The notes under the pieces are model-generated. The model was given only the letters and a program-made list of their open reading frames with translations. It did no database searches and was not told the DNA's origin. This document shows, piece after piece, positions 28,903 through 36,514 of a stretch of DNA of 64,000 bases. Source of the DNA: Luteimonas sp. YGD11-2 (GTDB lineage: Bacteria; Pseudomonadota; Gammaproteobacteria; Xanthomonadales; Xanthomonadaceae). The stretch's first letter is position 1. Every line of letters starts with the position of its first letter. Position numbers and translations under genes: made by a program. The DNA lies in the NCBI RefSeq assembly GCF_004118975.1, contig NZ_CP035376.1:2108001-2172000 (forward strand), in the 5' to 3' direction.

Positions 28903-30117
28903 TCAGTCCAGCGAGATCGTCAGCGCGGCCGCCGCCTCGCGTGCCACCGTACGTGCGGCATCGACGTCGGCAGCGCGCGCCAGGGTCACGCCGACCCGGC
29001 GCTGCCCTTCCACGCGCGGCTTGCCGAACAGCCGCAGCGCGGTATCGGGTGCGCGCAGCGCCGCTTCGACCCCGGCGAACGCCGGCACGCCGTGGCCCTC
29101 GGCCAGCAGTGCGCACGAGGCCGACGCACCGAGCGCCGCCACGGTGCCGTCGGCATCCACCGGCACCGGCAGGCCGAGGATCGCGCGCGCATGCAGTGCG
29201 AATTCGCTCAGTTCCTGCGAGACCAGGGTGACCAGGCCGGTGTCGTGCGGGCGCGGCGAGACCTCGGAGAACCACACCTCGTCGCCCTTCACGAACAGTT
29301 CCACCCCGAACACGCCCCAGCCGCCGAGGTCGTCCGTGATCACGCGCGCGATATCGCGCGAACGCGCAAGCGCGACCGGCGACATCGGCTGCGGCTGCCA
29401 GCTCTCGCGGTAATCGCCATCGCGCTGCAGGTGGCCGATGGGCGCGCAGAACGCGGTGCCGCCGGCATGGCGCACGGTCAGCAGGGTGATCTCGTAATCG
29501 AAATCGACGAAGCCCTCCACGATCACCCGCCCGGCGCCGGCGCGGCCGCCGGTCTGTGCGTACTCCCATGCGCGCTGCACGTCGGCGTCCCCGCGCACCA
29601 GCGACTGTCCCTTGCCCGACGACGACATCACCGGCTTGACCACGCACGGCAGGCCGATTTCAGCAACCGCCGCGCGGTAGTCCTCGACGGTGTCGACGAA
29701 GCGGTACGGCGAGGTCGGCAGGCCCAGCGTCTCGGCCGCCAGCCGGCGGATGCCCTCGCGATCCATGGTCAGCCGCGCCGCCCGGGCGGTGGGGATCACC
29801 CGCATGCCGCTGCCTTCCTGCACGGCCTCGCGCTCCAGCCCCTCGAGGGTCTGCGTGTGGATGGCCTCGATCTCGGGAACGATGAGGTGCGGGCGCTCGC
29901 GCGCCACCAGTGCGCGGATCGCGGCACCGTCGAGCATGTCGAGCACATGGCCGCGATGGGCCACCTGCATCGCCGGTGCATCGGCATAACGGTCGGCGGC
30001 AATCACCTCCACGCCGAAACGCTGCAGCTCGATGGCCACCTCCTTGCCGAGCTCGCCGGAACCGAGCAGCAGCACGCGGGTGGCGGACGACGACAGCGGC
30101 GTGCCGAGACGGAGCAT
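28903..30117 (-). CDS. purT: Formate-dependent phosphoribosylglycinamide formyltransferase
   Basis: A 404-residue ATP-grasp enzyme of purine synthesis that formylates GAR using formate and ATP, an alternative to folate-dependent PurN. The N-terminal domain has [21 protein letters not shown], the central ATP-grasp has [15 protein letters not shown] and [13 protein letters not shown], and the C-terminal part ends with the catalytic [14 protein letters not shown]. Length is normal. It is transcribed alone, divergent from the SPFH operon, and the 113-bp region between them contains the SPFH promoter. Confidence 0.97.
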   Translation of the reverse strand: MLRLGTPLSSSATRVLLLGSGELGKEVAIELQRFGVEVIAADRYADAPAMQVAHRGHVLDMLDGAAIRALVARERPHLIVPEIEAIHTQTLEGLEREAVQEGSGMRVIPTARAARLTMDREGIRRLAAETLGLPTSPYRFVDTVEDYRAAVAEIGLPCVVKPVMSSSGKGQSLVRGDADVQRAWEYAQTGGRAGAGRVIVEGFVDFDYEITLLTVRHAGGTAFCAPIGHLQRDGDYRESWQPQPMSPVALARSRDIARVITDDLGGWGVFGVELFVKGDEVWFSEVSPRPHDTGLVTLVSQELSEFALHARAILGLPVPVDADGTVAALGASASCALLAEGHGVPAFAGVEAALRAPDTALRLFGKPRVEGQRRVGVTLARAADVDAARTVAREAAAALTISLD

Positions 30118-30166
30118 GGTGGTTCCTGGCCGGGAGGGGGCGCCATTGTAGGCGGCGGCAACCGAG

Positions 30167-30195
30167 TTGACAGATAGATATCATTTCGATATCAA
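30167..30195 (+). promoter_or_regulatory. Promoter of the SPFH operon overlapping a two-hexamer operator
   Basis: TTGACA at 30167-30172, 17 bp, then TATCAA at 30190-30195 is a near-consensus sigma-70 promoter. Two palindromic hexamers GATATC (30177-30182 and 30188-30193), 11 bp apart centre to centre, fill the spacer and the -10. A protein bound here would block polymerase. The third gene of the operon encodes a ribbon-helix-helix protein that could be that repressor. Confidence 0.75.
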
Positions 30196-30230
30196 TCACC
30201 GCAGGCCACCCCGGCCCTGCGGAGACCGCC

Positions 30231-31097
30231 ATGAAGGAAAACCCGACCCGTTCCCTGCCCGGCATTCCGATCCTGCTGGGCCTGTTGCTGCTCCTGGCCG
30301 CTGCCGGCTGGGCGTTCTTCGACGCCGCACTCGGCGGCGGCCCCGGCCTGCAGCTGGTGGCCGCGATCGGCGTCGGCGTCCTCGCGCTGCTGCTGATGGT
30401 CGGCCTGTACATGGTGGAGCCCAACCAGTCGGCGGTGGTGAGCCTGTTCGGCAAGTACGTCGGCACCGTCCACGACAACGGCCTGCGCTGGAACAACCCG
30501 TTCTTCAGCAAGCGCAAGGTCTCGCTGCGGGTGCGCAACTTCGAAAGCGGACGGCTCAAGGTCAACGAGCTCGAAGGCAGCCCGATCGAGATCGCCGCGG
30601 TGATCGTGTGGAAGGTGGTGGATTCCGCCGAGGCCGTGTTCAACGTCGACGACTACGAGAGCTTCGTGCACATCCAGTCCGAGGCGGCGTTGCGCGCGAT
30701 GGCCACCAGCTATCCCTACGACCAGCACGAGGAAGGCCAGATCTCGCTGCGCAGCCACCCCAACGAGATCTCCGAGCACCTCAAGGTCCAGCTCGACGAG
30801 CGCCTGGCCAAGGCCGGCGTCGATGTGCTCGAGGCGCGCATCAGCCACCTCGCCTACGCGCCGGAAATCGCCCAGGCGATGTTGCAGCGCCAGCAGGCGA
30901 ACGCAGTGGTCGCGGCACGGGCGCGCATCGTCGCCGGCGCCTGCGGCATGGTCGAGATGGCGCTGGCCGAACTGCAGAAGTCCGGCGTGGTGCAGCTCGA
31001 CGAGGAGCGCAAGGCGGCGATGGTCAGCAACCTGCTGGTCGTGCTGTGCGGTGACCGCGGCACCCAGCCGGTGGTCAACGCGGGTTCGCTGTACTGA
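30231..31097 (+). CDS. SPFH/Band 7 domain membrane protein
   Basis: A 288-residue protein with two N-terminal membrane helices (about 12-35 and 42-62) and a SPFH domain beginning [27 protein letters not shown]. Later segments [37 protein letters not shown] form the typical coiled stalk. SPFH proteins build membrane microdomain scaffolds or regulate proteases such as FtsH. The gene heads a four-gene operon with a small membrane protein, an Arc-type protein and DUF4177, and its stop overlaps the next start by one base (TGATG). Confidence 0.93.
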   Translation: MKENPTRSLPGIPILLGLLLLLAAAGWAFFDAALGGGPGLQLVAAIGVGVLALLLMVGLYMVEPNQSAVVSLFGKYVGTVHDNGLRWNNPFFSKRKVSLRVRNFESGRLKVNELEGSPIEIAAVIVWKVVDSAEAVFNVDDYESFVHIQSEAALRAMATSYPYDQHEEGQISLRSHPNEISEHLKVQLDERLAKAGVDVLEARISHLAYAPEIAQAMLQRQQANAVVAARARIVAGACGMVEMALAELQKSGVVQLDEERKAAMVSNLLVVLCGDRGTQPVVNAGSLY

Positions 31098-31369
31098 TGG
31101 CCGACGGCATGTTCGCGGCGGCGCTGATCGCGCTCACCAGCGTGCCGGCGTTCCTGCTGGCACGCAGCTTCCGCCACGACCGCCCGCGCATGGCGACCGT
31201 GCTGCGCCTGGTCGGCCTGGCGATGCTGGCCGGCGCCCTGGGCCTGGCCTGGGCCGACGGCGACCGCACCCGCACGCTGGCCGTCGCGGTGGCGATGGCG
31301 CTCGCGGTCAACGGGCTGGCGGTGGCGGTCCTGGTGGATGTCATCCGCCGGCGACGTGGCGGGACATGA
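31097..31369 (+). CDS. Small membrane protein in the SPFH operon
   Basis: A 90-residue protein of no named family. Three hydrophobic segments are visible: about 5-22 ([17 protein letters not shown]), 35-52 and 60-82. It ends with a basic tail RRRRGGT. It starts in the SPFH stop codon and its own stop overlaps the Arc-type start (ATGA), so it is clearly a translated member of the operon. A partner of the SPFH scaffold is a reasonable guess. Confidence 0.8.
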   Translation: MADGMFAAALIALTSVPAFLLARSFRHDRPRMATVLRLVGLAMLAGALGLAWADGDRTRTLAVAVAMALAVNGLAVAVLVDVIRRRRGGT

Positions 31370-31554
31370 CCGCGAAGAAGGCCTACCCGCTGCGCATCAA
31401 CGCCGAGATCCTCGCGGCGGTGCAGCGCTGGGCCGACGACGAGCTCCGCAGCGTCAACGCGCAGATCGAATACGTATTGCGCGACGCGCTGCGCAGGGCG
31501 GGCCGGCTCGACGGCCCGCGTGGCTCCACAGACGAAGGACACGACGATGAGTGA
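31366..31554 (+). CDS. Arc-type ribbon-helix-helix DNA-binding protein
   Basis: A 62-residue protein of the Arc/MetJ-type fold. The N-terminal strand [21 protein letters not shown], followed by [21 protein letters not shown], fits the Arc family ribbon and two helices; the tail is acidic ([10 protein letters not shown]). It overlaps the preceding gene by four bases. Such proteins bind DNA as dimers of dimers on half-sites one turn apart, and the operon promoter carries exactly such a pair, so autoregulation is likely. The target is inferred. Confidence 0.85.
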   Translation: MTAKKAYPLRINAEILAAVQRWADDELRSVNAQIEYVLRDALRRAGRLDGPRGSTDEGHDDE

Positions 31555-31726
31555 TCGCTGGCAGTACAAGGTCGAAGAGGTCAAGGGCAACGTGTGGGGC
31601 ACGATTAAGCCCGCCGACATCGAGGAGCGGCTGCGCGCACTCGGCGCGCAGGGCTGGGAACTGGTCAACGCGGCGCACACCGGCCAGTGGGGCCCGACCT
31701 TGCTGTTCCTGAAGCGCCGCGGCTGA
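31547..31726 (+). CDS. DUF4177 protein
   Basis: A 59-residue DUF4177 protein ([14 protein letters not shown], then [19 protein letters not shown], the typical GWELV motif). Function is unknown; these small beta-alpha proteins often sit beside membrane or regulatory genes. Its ATG at 31547 lies inside the end of the Arc-type gene, which fixes it as the fourth gene of the operon. Confidence 0.85.
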   Translation: MSDRWQYKVEEVKGNVWGTIKPADIEERLRALGAQGWELVNAAHTGQWGPTLLFLKRRG

Positions 31727-31839
31727 GGCCGGCGCCGCGGTCCCGGTGAGTGCGGGCCACCGGCGTCGGCCGCCACTCTGTGGCAGCCTGCGCATGCGAT
31801 CCGCAGGGGATCGCCCACCGCCACCCAGGGAGATTGACG

Positions 31840-32241
31840 ATGACGGGATCGACGATGAGGACCAGCCTTGCCAGCTGGACGACCGCACTGCTGCTCGCCT
31901 TCGCGACCTGCGTGGCGACAGCCAAGGACCCCCCGCAGGCCGGCGCCGTGGCCGCCATCGACCAGCTCGAGGCCGGCGAATTCGACGCGTTGCACGGACG
32001 GTTCAACGCTGACATGGCGGCGCAGGTCGATGCGGGGCAGCTGCGCCAGGTCTGGGACGGGCTGTTGGCGCAGGCCGGCGCGCTGCAGTCGCGCGGGGAG
32101 CCGGTGCAGCAGCAGCACCAGGGCTACGACGTGGTGGTGACGCCGTTGCAGTTCGAGCGCGCAAGCTTCAACGCGATCGTCAGCTTCGATGGCGAAGGCC
32201 GGATTGCGGGCCTGCTGCTGCAGCCGGCCGGCCAGCCCTAG
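31840..32241 (+). CDS. Secreted small protein with DUF3887-like domain
   Basis: A 133-residue protein with a signal peptide (SLASWTTALLLAFATCVATA, cleavage near residue 28). The mature part resembles DUF3887: a helix with AAIDQLEAGEFDALHGRFNADMAAQVDAG, then QLRQVWDGLLAQAGAL and a beta sheet ending with FNAIVSFDGEGRIAGLLLQP. It may bind a ligand or cell-wall fragment; no activity is assigned. The ATG at 31840 is preceded by AGGGAG seven bases upstream. It follows the SPFH operon by 113 bp. Confidence 0.78.
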   Translation: MTGSTMRTSLASWTTALLLAFATCVATAKDPPQAGAVAAIDQLEAGEFDALHGRFNADMAAQVDAGQLRQVWDGLLAQAGALQSRGEPVQQQHQGYDVVVTPLQFERASFNAIVSFDGEGRIAGLLLQPAGQP

Positions 32242-32251
32242 AGGCCGCACA

Positions 32252-32271
32252 CACCGGGATGTCTCCCGGTG
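32252..32271 (+). terminator. Hairpin after the DUF3887-like gene
   Basis: An 8-bp stem CACCGGGA/TCCCGGTG (32252-32259 and 32264-32271) with a four-base loop, 10 bp after the stop. No T tract follows. Confidence 0.5.
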
Positions 32272-32347
32272 CCGCCACCCGGACGCCTCAAGGGCCGTGG
32301 CAGGCCAGCGCTACACTGGCCTGCCCCGTGCGCTTTCCGGAGCCGTC

Positions 32348-33154
32348 GTGCGCGCCCTGCCCCGCCTGCTGATCAACACCGCCGACATCGAACTGTGGCC
32401 GGCGGACCTGCTGCGCGCGCGCGACAGCCACGACCAGCGTGCGCTGGCGCTCGCCCGCTGGGTGCTGCGCCGCAAGAGTGACGGCCGCTATCTCGCCGCC
32501 GCGCTCGATCAGGGCCTGGTCGAACTGCTGCCGCGCTGGCAGGCCGGGCTGGCGGCCGATGCCGCCCTGCGCGCCCTGGCCAGCGCCCCCGTGCTGCGCG
32601 GCGAACGCCTGCCGCGCGCACATGCCCTGCCGGTCCACGGGCTGGAGGCACGCCTGGCGGGGCTCGGCCTCGATGCCGACGCCTATGCTGGACGGACCGG
32701 GCTTGCGCTGGTGGCCGAACCGGCCTGGCTGGCCTTTGCCGGCCACGACCGCCACGCCCGTCCGCTCTGGCTGGAACGCGATGCCGCGCTCGCCTGGCAG
32801 CGCATGCAGGCCGCGGCGCGCGATGACGACATCTGGCTGGAGTCGGTGTCGGGCTACCGCAGCCACGCCTACCAGCTGGGGATCTTCGCCCGCAAGCGTG
32901 CCCGCGGACTGCACGTGCAGGACATCCTCGCGGTCAACGCCGCGCCCGGCTTCAGCGAACACCACTCGGGCCAGGCGCTGGATATCTCCGCGCCGGGCGA
33001 ACCGTCGGCGGAGGAAAGCTTCGAACACACCACCGCATTCGTATGGCTGCAGGAACACGCTGCTACCCACGGCTTCGCGATGAGCTATCCGCGCGACAAC
33101 CCCCACGGCATCGTCTACGAACCCTGGCACTGGCGTTACCGCGCTGCCGCGTGA
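32348..33154 (+). CDS. M15 family D-alanyl-D-alanine carboxypeptidase
   Basis: A 268-residue VanY-type peptidase. The zinc-binding and catalytic motifs are clear: SGYRSHAYQ, SEHHSGQALDI with the H and D ligands, and EPWHWRY at the C-terminus. The enzyme should trim the terminal D-Ala from peptidoglycan stem peptides. The long N-terminal part (about 1-110) is helical and has no signal peptide; export is therefore uncertain. I start at GTG 32348 as the first codon of the clearly protein-like frame; no good upstream ATG is present. Confidence 0.88.
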   Translation: MRALPRLLINTADIELWPADLLRARDSHDQRALALARWVLRRKSDGRYLAAALDQGLVELLPRWQAGLAADAALRALASAPVLRGERLPRAHALPVHGLEARLAGLGLDADAYAGRTGLALVAEPAWLAFAGHDRHARPLWLERDAALAWQRMQAAARDDDIWLESVSGYRSHAYQLGIFARKRARGLHVQDILAVNAAPGFSEHHSGQALDISAPGEPSAEESFEHTTAFVWLQEHAATHGFAMSYPRDNPHGIVYEPWHWRYRAAA

Positions 33155-33201
33155 GGCCGCGCGCCCGCGATATCGCCAGCACCACTGCGTAATAGGGCAT
33201 C

Positions 33202-33219
33202 GCAGGCGCGAGCGCCTGC
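33202..33219. terminator. Short hairpin between convergent genes
   Basis: A perfect 8-bp stem GCAGGCGC/GCGCCTGC (33202-33209 and 33212-33219) lies between the M15 peptidase and the glycosylase stops. There is no T tract, so it is a weak terminator at best. Confidence 0.4.
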
Positions 33220-33229
33220 AAGCGCCGGG

Positions 33230-33904
33230 CTATTCCTGCGAGCGCGGGGTCGGCGCCTTTGCCGCCTGCGCCGCGTCGGCGATCCGCCACAGATAGAACG
33301 CCGCGTAGGTGCGGTACGGCCCCCAGCGCTCGCCCCGCAGCGCAAGTTCGCGCGGTGTCGGCATGGTCTCCAGGCGATCGACGATCTGCGCACCCTTGCG
33401 CACGCCCAGATCGTCCACCGGCAGCAGGTCGGGGCGGCCGAGGCGGAACATCAGCATCATTTCCACGGTCCAGCGGCCGATGCCGCGGATCGGCACCAGT
33501 GCCTCGATGATCGCCTCGTCGTCCATGCCGGCCATCCGCCGCAGGGAGGGGATCTCCCCGCCGGTTTCACGCGCGGCGAGGTCGCGCAGCGCCAGGGTCT
33601 TGTTGCCGGAGACGCCGCAGGCACGCAACGCGGCGTCGTCGACGCGCGCGAGGGTGTCGGCATGCAGGCGGCTGGAGCCGATCGCCACCTCGACCCGGCC
33701 GACGATGGTCGCGGCAGCCTTGCCCGACAGCTGCTGGAACAGGATCGCGCGGGCCAGCGCGTCGACCGGATCGAACGCGCGGCGCCAGCGTGGATCGGGC
33801 GCGATGGGCCCGATACGGCGCATCCAGGTGGCCAGCTTGCGGTCGCGCCGCGACAGCCACCCGTGCGCGGCAACCGTATCGAAACCCCTTGCGTGGCGTG
33901 GCAT
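33230..33904 (-). CDS. DNA-3-methyladenine glycosylase II (AlkA-like)
   Basis: A 224-residue HhH-GPD glycosylase that excises alkylated purines. ILFQQLSGKAAATIVGRVE and the helix-hairpin-helix LVPIRGIGRWTVEMMLMFRLG lead into the catalytic aspartate region LLPVDDLGVRKGA. It lacks the N-terminal regulatory or beta domain of E. coli AlkA, a frequent short form. The ATG at 33904 was chosen because the frame upstream is unlike protein. It is one of two alkylation-repair genes in the window. Confidence 0.92.
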   Translation of the reverse strand: MPRHARGFDTVAAHGWLSRRDRKLATWMRRIGPIAPDPRWRRAFDPVDALARAILFQQLSGKAAATIVGRVEVAIGSSRLHADTLARVDDAALRACGVSGNKTLALRDLAARETGGEIPSLRRMAGMDDEAIIEALVPIRGIGRWTVEMMLMFRLGRPDLLPVDDLGVRKGAQIVDRLETMPTPRELALRGERWGPYRTYAAFYLWRIADAAQAAKAPTPRSQE

Positions 33905-33981
33905 ACATGGTCCCGCGGCGGTTGGCCGGCCATGTTTGCCCACCGTCCCGCCGGCCGCCAGTGCCGGCACGTGGACGCTTC

Positions 33982-34350
33982 CTAGCGGCGCAGAGCGTCC
34001 ACGGCCAGCAGCAGCCAACCCAGCATCATCGACATGCCGCCCCACGGCGCGGCACGGGTCGGCCAGCCCGCCAGAGCGGCGCCGGCGAGACTGCCGGAGA
34101 ACACCAGCACGCCAAACAGCAGCAGCGCGAGTGCGATGAGCGCCGCGCCCCGCAATGCCTGCCGCCCCAGCACGGCAAGGGCCACGCCATGGCCGAACGC
34201 GAACATGGCCGCCAGCATCATCCGCGACTGCGCTTCGCCCTCGAGCCCGTGCGACGCGTACGCGGCTGCCGCAACCGACACGCCTGCGCACAGCGCCCCC
34301 ATGGCGGCAAGCCAGCGTTGCGAAGGATGGACGCCATGGTCCCTGGTCAT
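33982..34350 (-). CDS. DUF423 membrane protein
   Basis: A 122-residue small membrane protein of the DUF423 family. It has about four TM helices (near 12-32, 38-60, 66-86, 96-118) and the family motif YASHGLEG, with FGHGVALAV later. Function unknown. Start taken at ATG 34350; 14 codons are open upstream. It follows on the minus strand after the SRPBCC gene by about 100 bp. Confidence 0.88.
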   Translation of the reverse strand: MTRDHGVHPSQRWLAAMGALCAGVSVAAAAYASHGLEGEAQSRMMLAAMFAFGHGVALAVLGRQALRGAALIALALLLFGVLVFSGSLAGAALAGWPTRAAPWGGMSMMLGWLLLAVDALRR

Positions 34351-34449
34351 CGGCTCACTCACTCCCTGGGTGTTGCTGAACCTCGCGCCCAAACGCGCGC
34401 GCCGCGCCCGGTGAGGGGCGCGGCGCGGCGGGACAGCGGTGCGTGGACC

Positions 34450-35571
34450 TTACTGCTTGACGGTCCAGAACACTTCGTATTCGCCGTCGGCGGTGAACGC
34501 CGCATCGACGCCGTTGACGTAGTTCTCGAACGGACGGCCGATCACCTCGTGGCCCTGGGTCATCGCCCAGGCGCGCAGCGCGTTGCGGACGTTGTCCAGC
34601 TCGGCCATGAAGCCGGTGTAGTTCGCCCGGGCGACGCGCACCGGCGGGCTGTGCACGTATTCCACCGGGCCCATCAGCTGCAGGCCGGTCAGCGGCTGGG
34701 TGGCATCGGCCACCGGTGCAGGCGCGGCTTCACCCTCGCCCTCGTCCGACGCGTCAGCACCACCGGCACGCACCGGCACCGCGATGTCGAAGGTGTAGGT
34801 CTCGCGGCCCAGCTCGGAGGTGATGATGCGCATCGGACCCGCCGCCTGCAGCTTGTTGGCGGCCAGGGTGCGGTTGATCCACTCCATGTTGTCCTTCATC
34901 GAGGACATGATCGCGTCGTTGCTGCGCTCGATCGCACCGGCCTTGACGATCAGCAGGTGTTCGGCCGGCAGCTCGGTCGTGGTGAGGTCGCGCAGGCTGC
35001 TGCCTTCCACGGCGTAGTCGACGTTGGGCACCGACGCCAGCATGTTGGTCAGGCGCTTGAGGCCGATCTGCATGTTGTCGCCGACGTTGCGCGCGACGTA
35101 CAGGCCGGCGTAACGGCCCAGCAGGTCCCAGCCGTAATCGACGTTGTAGGTCTGGGTGATCTCGATGTTGCGCCCGCTGCGGCCGGTCGGGCGCAGGGTG
35201 ATCTCGCTGCGCTTGTTGTTGCCGCGCTGGTCGTTCTCGATCGCGTAGGCGACCTTCGTGCGCGGCTCGGACTCGACGATCTCCCAGCTGCCCGTGCCGA
35301 TGTTCCCGACCGAAGACTCGTAGGACATCGTGGCACCGACGCCCGAATCGGGGCCGGAAAGCTGGATCTGGATGCGCGGATCCTGGACGGCATACGGGTG
35401 CCAGTCGTCGAAACGGCGGAAACTGTTGATGGTGTCGAACACGATCGACTGGCGGCGATTGGTTTCCACCTTCTCTTCCAGCGAACGGCTGGACGGAAGG
35501 AGCACGCCGATCACCAGGAACATCACGGCGGTGATCGCGAGGGCAATCAGGATCTCGAGCAAACGGGTCAT
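34450..35571 (-). CDS. SRPBCC protein with GyrI-like C-terminal domain
   Basis: A 373-residue protein. One TM helix near the start (LLEILIALAITAVMFLVIGVLL) anchors it, with the bulk outside the cytosol or facing it. Residues about 40-185 resemble a SRPBCC/polyketide-cyclase ligand pocket (VFDTINSFRRFDDWHPY). Residues about 200-373 resemble the GyrI/AraC effector-binding fold, ending EYEVFWTVKQ. An alanine/proline-rich acidic linker (near 285) is present. Ligand and role are unknown. Confidence 0.8.
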   Translation of the reverse strand: MTRLLEILIALAITAVMFLVIGVLLPSSRSLEEKVETNRRQSIVFDTINSFRRFDDWHPYAVQDPRIQIQLSGPDSGVGATMSYESSVGNIGTGSWEIVESEPRTKVAYAIENDQRGNNKRSEITLRPTGRSGRNIEITQTYNVDYGWDLLGRYAGLYVARNVGDNMQIGLKRLTNMLASVPNVDYAVEGSSLRDLTTTELPAEHLLIVKAGAIERSNDAIMSSMKDNMEWINRTLAANKLQAAGPMRIITSELGRETYTFDIAVPVRAGGADASDEGEGEAAPAPVADATQPLTGLQLMGPVEYVHSPPVRVARANYTGFMAELDNVRNALRAWAMTQGHEVIGRPFENYVNGVDAAFTADGEYEVFWTVKQ

Positions 35572-35719
35572 TCAGGGTTCTCCAGGACCGGAACCGGGCA
35601 GTGCCGGGGCGCAGACCGGCAATCGTACAAGATGTTCCGGGTCCGGCGACAGCAAAACGGAAGCGATTTCATGTGCGTGATGCGGTCGTCGGCGGCGGGA
35701 CGGCCGCACGACGGCGCGC

Positions 35720-35788
35720 TCACACGAGCTTGAGCTCGAAGGCTTTCAACACCGCCCGGGTGCGGTCGCGCACGCCGAGCTTCGAGAG
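35720..35788 (-). pseudogene. 3' remnant of a second LuxR-type response regulator
   Basis: The 69 bp are nearly the same as the last 69 bp of the adjacent response regulator (35873-35941). The reading is LGVRDRTRAVLKAFELKLV and a stop, exactly as in the intact gene. The four base differences are all synonymous. Upstream of it the frame breaks into unrelated sequence, so only the end of the gene survives. Confidence 0.85.
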
Positions 35789-35872
35789 GGCGAGCGGCCA
35801 CCGCCTGCGAGGCACCGCCTCGCGTGGCCGCGAGCGCCAGCCGCACAAGCGGCGGGCCGGACATCCTCCGCC
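35789..35872. other. 84-bp unique spacer between the two regulator 3' ends
   Basis: A GC-rich stretch with internal palindromic segments (GCGAGGC...GCCTCGC near 35808-35826). It separates the orphan regulator end from the intact gene. No gene is supported. Elements of this look occur between genes in this bacterial family, but I cannot confirm a copy elsewhere in the window. Confidence 0.4.
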
Positions 35873-36514
35873 TCACACGAGCTTGAGCTCGAAAGCCTTG
35901 AGCACCGCCCGGGTGCGGTCGCGCACGCCGAGCTTCGAGAGGATGTTCGAGACGTGGTTCTTGATCGTGCCCTCGGCCACACCAAGCGAGTTGGCGATCT
36001 CCTTGTTGGAGAAGCCGCCGGCCATCAGCCGCAGGATCTCGGTCTCGCGGTCGGTGAGCGGATCCGGGCGATCGAGGCTGACGAACTCGTTGCGCATGTG
36101 CTCGAGCCCCGACAGCAGCCGCTGGGTCATCGCCGGCTGCACCAGCGACCCGCCGTTGGCCACGGTGCGGATCGCGCCGACCAGCTGGTCGAGCGACACG
36201 TCCTTGAGCAGGTAGCCCTTGGCGCCGGCCTTGATCCCGGCCAGCACCAGCTGGTCGTCGTCGAACGTGGTGAGGATGATCGTCGGCGGCAGCCGGCCCT
36301 CGCGCGACAGCATCTGCAGCGCTTCCAGGCCCGACATCACCGGCATGCGCATGTCCATCAGCACGACGTCGGGCTGCACCTGCGGGATCAGTTCGACGGC
36401 CTGGCGGCCATCCCCGGCCTCGGCCACAACCTCGATGCCGCCATCCAGCGCGAGCAGCGAACGGATGCCCTGGCGCACCAGGGTTTGGTCATCGACCAGA
36501 CAGACGCGGATCAT
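35873..36514 (-). CDS. NarL/LuxR-family response regulator
   Basis: A 213-residue two-component response regulator. The receiver domain (1-120) has the acidic pocket VDDQ, phosphoacceptor D54 in VVLMDMRMPV, TTFD and the lysine in GYLLKD. The C-terminal LuxR helix-turn-helix (150-210) reads LTDRETEILRLMAGGFSNKEIANSLGVAEGTIKNHVSNILSKL. Its start lies 26 bp inside the end of the sensor kinase gene, so the pair are coupled. Targets are unknown; DesR- and LiaR-type regulators of membrane stress are of this class. Confidence 0.94.
   Translation of the reverse strand: MIRVCLVDDQTLVRQGIRSLLALDGGIEVVAEAGDGRQAVELIPQVQPDVVLMDMRMPVMSGLEALQMLSREGRLPPTIILTTFDDDQLVLAGIKAGAKGYLLKDVSLDQLVGAIRTVANGGSLVQPAMTQRLLSGLEHMRNEFVSLDRPDPLTDRETEILRLMAGGFSNKEIANSLGVAEGTIKNHVSNILSKLGVRDRTRAVLKAFELKLV

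Noticed and set aside
35720..35788. A functional small gene
   Set aside because: It is only the last 22 codons of a regulator, without start or ribosome site.
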